Source: Bacillota bacterium
Lineage (GTDB): Bacteria > Bacillota > Clostridia > Christensenellales > SZUA-584
Assembly: GCA_023396555.1 (NCBI GenBank)
Contig: JAEWWC010000123.1
Span: 1-12,353, forward strand
Length of the DNA stretch: 12,353 nucleotides
Direction of reading: 5' to 3'
Made by a program: the position numbers and the translations under genes. The notes under the pieces are model-generated. The model was not told the DNA's origin and did not search any database. It saw only the letters and a program-made list of their open reading frames with translations. Positions 12,033 through 12,353 of this stretch are shown one piece after another; positions within the stretch are counted from its first letter, which is position 1, and every line of letters starts with the position of its first letter.

Positions 12033-12353
12033 TTAGGGACGGAAAAACTCAAATATGATGACGTCAAACATTTTACGTAAATACTGCGCGTCGTCGTAGT
12101 TTTGCACCGTCCATGCCGCCAGTTTGCCGCCCATCAGCTTGAACGCGCGCAGCCCCAGCTTGCGGTATGAGTCCTGATGCCGGTAAGCCGCAAAGTGCGG
12201 ATGGCACATCGCGTTGGTCAGCAATGACGACATGAGAAAGCTCTGATAAAACGGCGTGGTCTCGTACGACCGGACGCCGCCTGCCAGCTGCCCGCGCACC
12301 ACGCCGGGGCGGTGCCTGTAAAACCAGCGTACGATGCGGGGGTCGAACGATTC
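12033..12353 (-). CDS. Glycerophosphodiester phosphodiesterase, C-terminal fragment
   Basis: The frame is open to the right edge and encodes the last 106 residues of a larger protein. It starts in the window with ESFDPRIVRWFYRHRPG, matching the 'SF-D-P' strand of GDPD TIM barrels followed by the 'RGQL' segment (VVRGQLAGG). The end, AAWTVQNYDDAQYLRKMFDVIIFEFFRP read in two parts, has the conserved W-T-V strand and the final 'GVDGIITD-P'-like strand, here FDVIIFEFFRP. GDPDs split phospholipid-derived glycerophosphodiesters into glycerol 3-phosphate and an alcohol. The catalytic HRG and EXD motifs lie outside the window, so activity cannot be judged. Confidence 0.8.
   Translation of the reverse strand, partial: ESFDPRIVRWFYRHRPGVVRGQLAGGVRSYETTPFYQSFLMSSLLTNAMCHPHFAAYRHQDSYRKLGLRAFKLMGGKLAAWTVQNYDDAQYLRKMFDVIIFEFFRP

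Noticed and set aside
1..12353. CRISPR array or insertion sequence
   Set aside because: No regularly spaced identical repeats with unique spacers, no terminal inverted repeats around a transposase, and no transposase or Cas frame were seen.

Overview
The window looks like a chromosomal segment from a moderately GC-rich member of the Bacillota, most likely class Clostridia. Supporting signs are strong AGGAGG-type ribosome binding sites, a Bacillus-type LexA operator (GAAC-N4-GTTC), a split methionine-synthase reactivation gene next to metF, a BmpA-type nucleoside ABC transporter with a classical lipobox, and T-tract intrinsic terminators. I cannot name the genus.

Layout. (1) 1-1140: the 5' end of a probable B12-dependent methionine synthase activation-domain gene (minus strand) diverges from metF; both belong to one-carbon and methionine metabolism. 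(2) 1137-2672: a PAS/GAF-like GGDEF diguanylate cyclase on the minus strand, overlapping metF tail to tail by 4 bp. (3) 2673-3171: a gene-free stretch with a strong promoter followed about 110 nt later by an intrinsic terminator (candidate small RNA), then tRNA-Leu(CAA) with its own promoter and terminator. (4) 3132-5125: a 2-kb block with an SOS-controlled Y-family DNA polymerase and a translationally coupled small partner. The last 11 bp of the tRNA (CACCGGCACCA) recur exactly at 5115-5125, and a 12-bp AACCCC-type unit occurs as a tandem pair near each end. This is the layout expected of an element integrated at a tRNA 3' end, but no integrase is present. (5) 5126-5690: imperfect 13-14 bp tandem repeats, a perfect palindromic terminator, a dyad-symmetric AT-rich site, a consensus promoter and a ~235-nt leader with a branched terminator hairpin that I cannot assign to a known riboswitch class. 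(6) 5691-10343: a four-gene nucleoside-type ABC importer (dual ATPase, two permeases, BMP lipoprotein), closed by a bidirectional terminator. (7) 10419-12353, minus strand: an SGNH hydrolase, a sorbitol-6-phosphate dehydrogenase-like SDR, and the C-terminus of a glycerophosphodiester phosphodiesterase, possibly co-transcribed from right to left.

How it fits together: the importer, with its attenuated leader, is a nucleoside salvage unit. The polymerase cassette is a damage-inducible mutagenesis module that appears to have been inserted downstream of the tRNA. The least explained parts are the integrase-less cassette, the transporter leader, and the candidate small RNA upstream of the tRNA.
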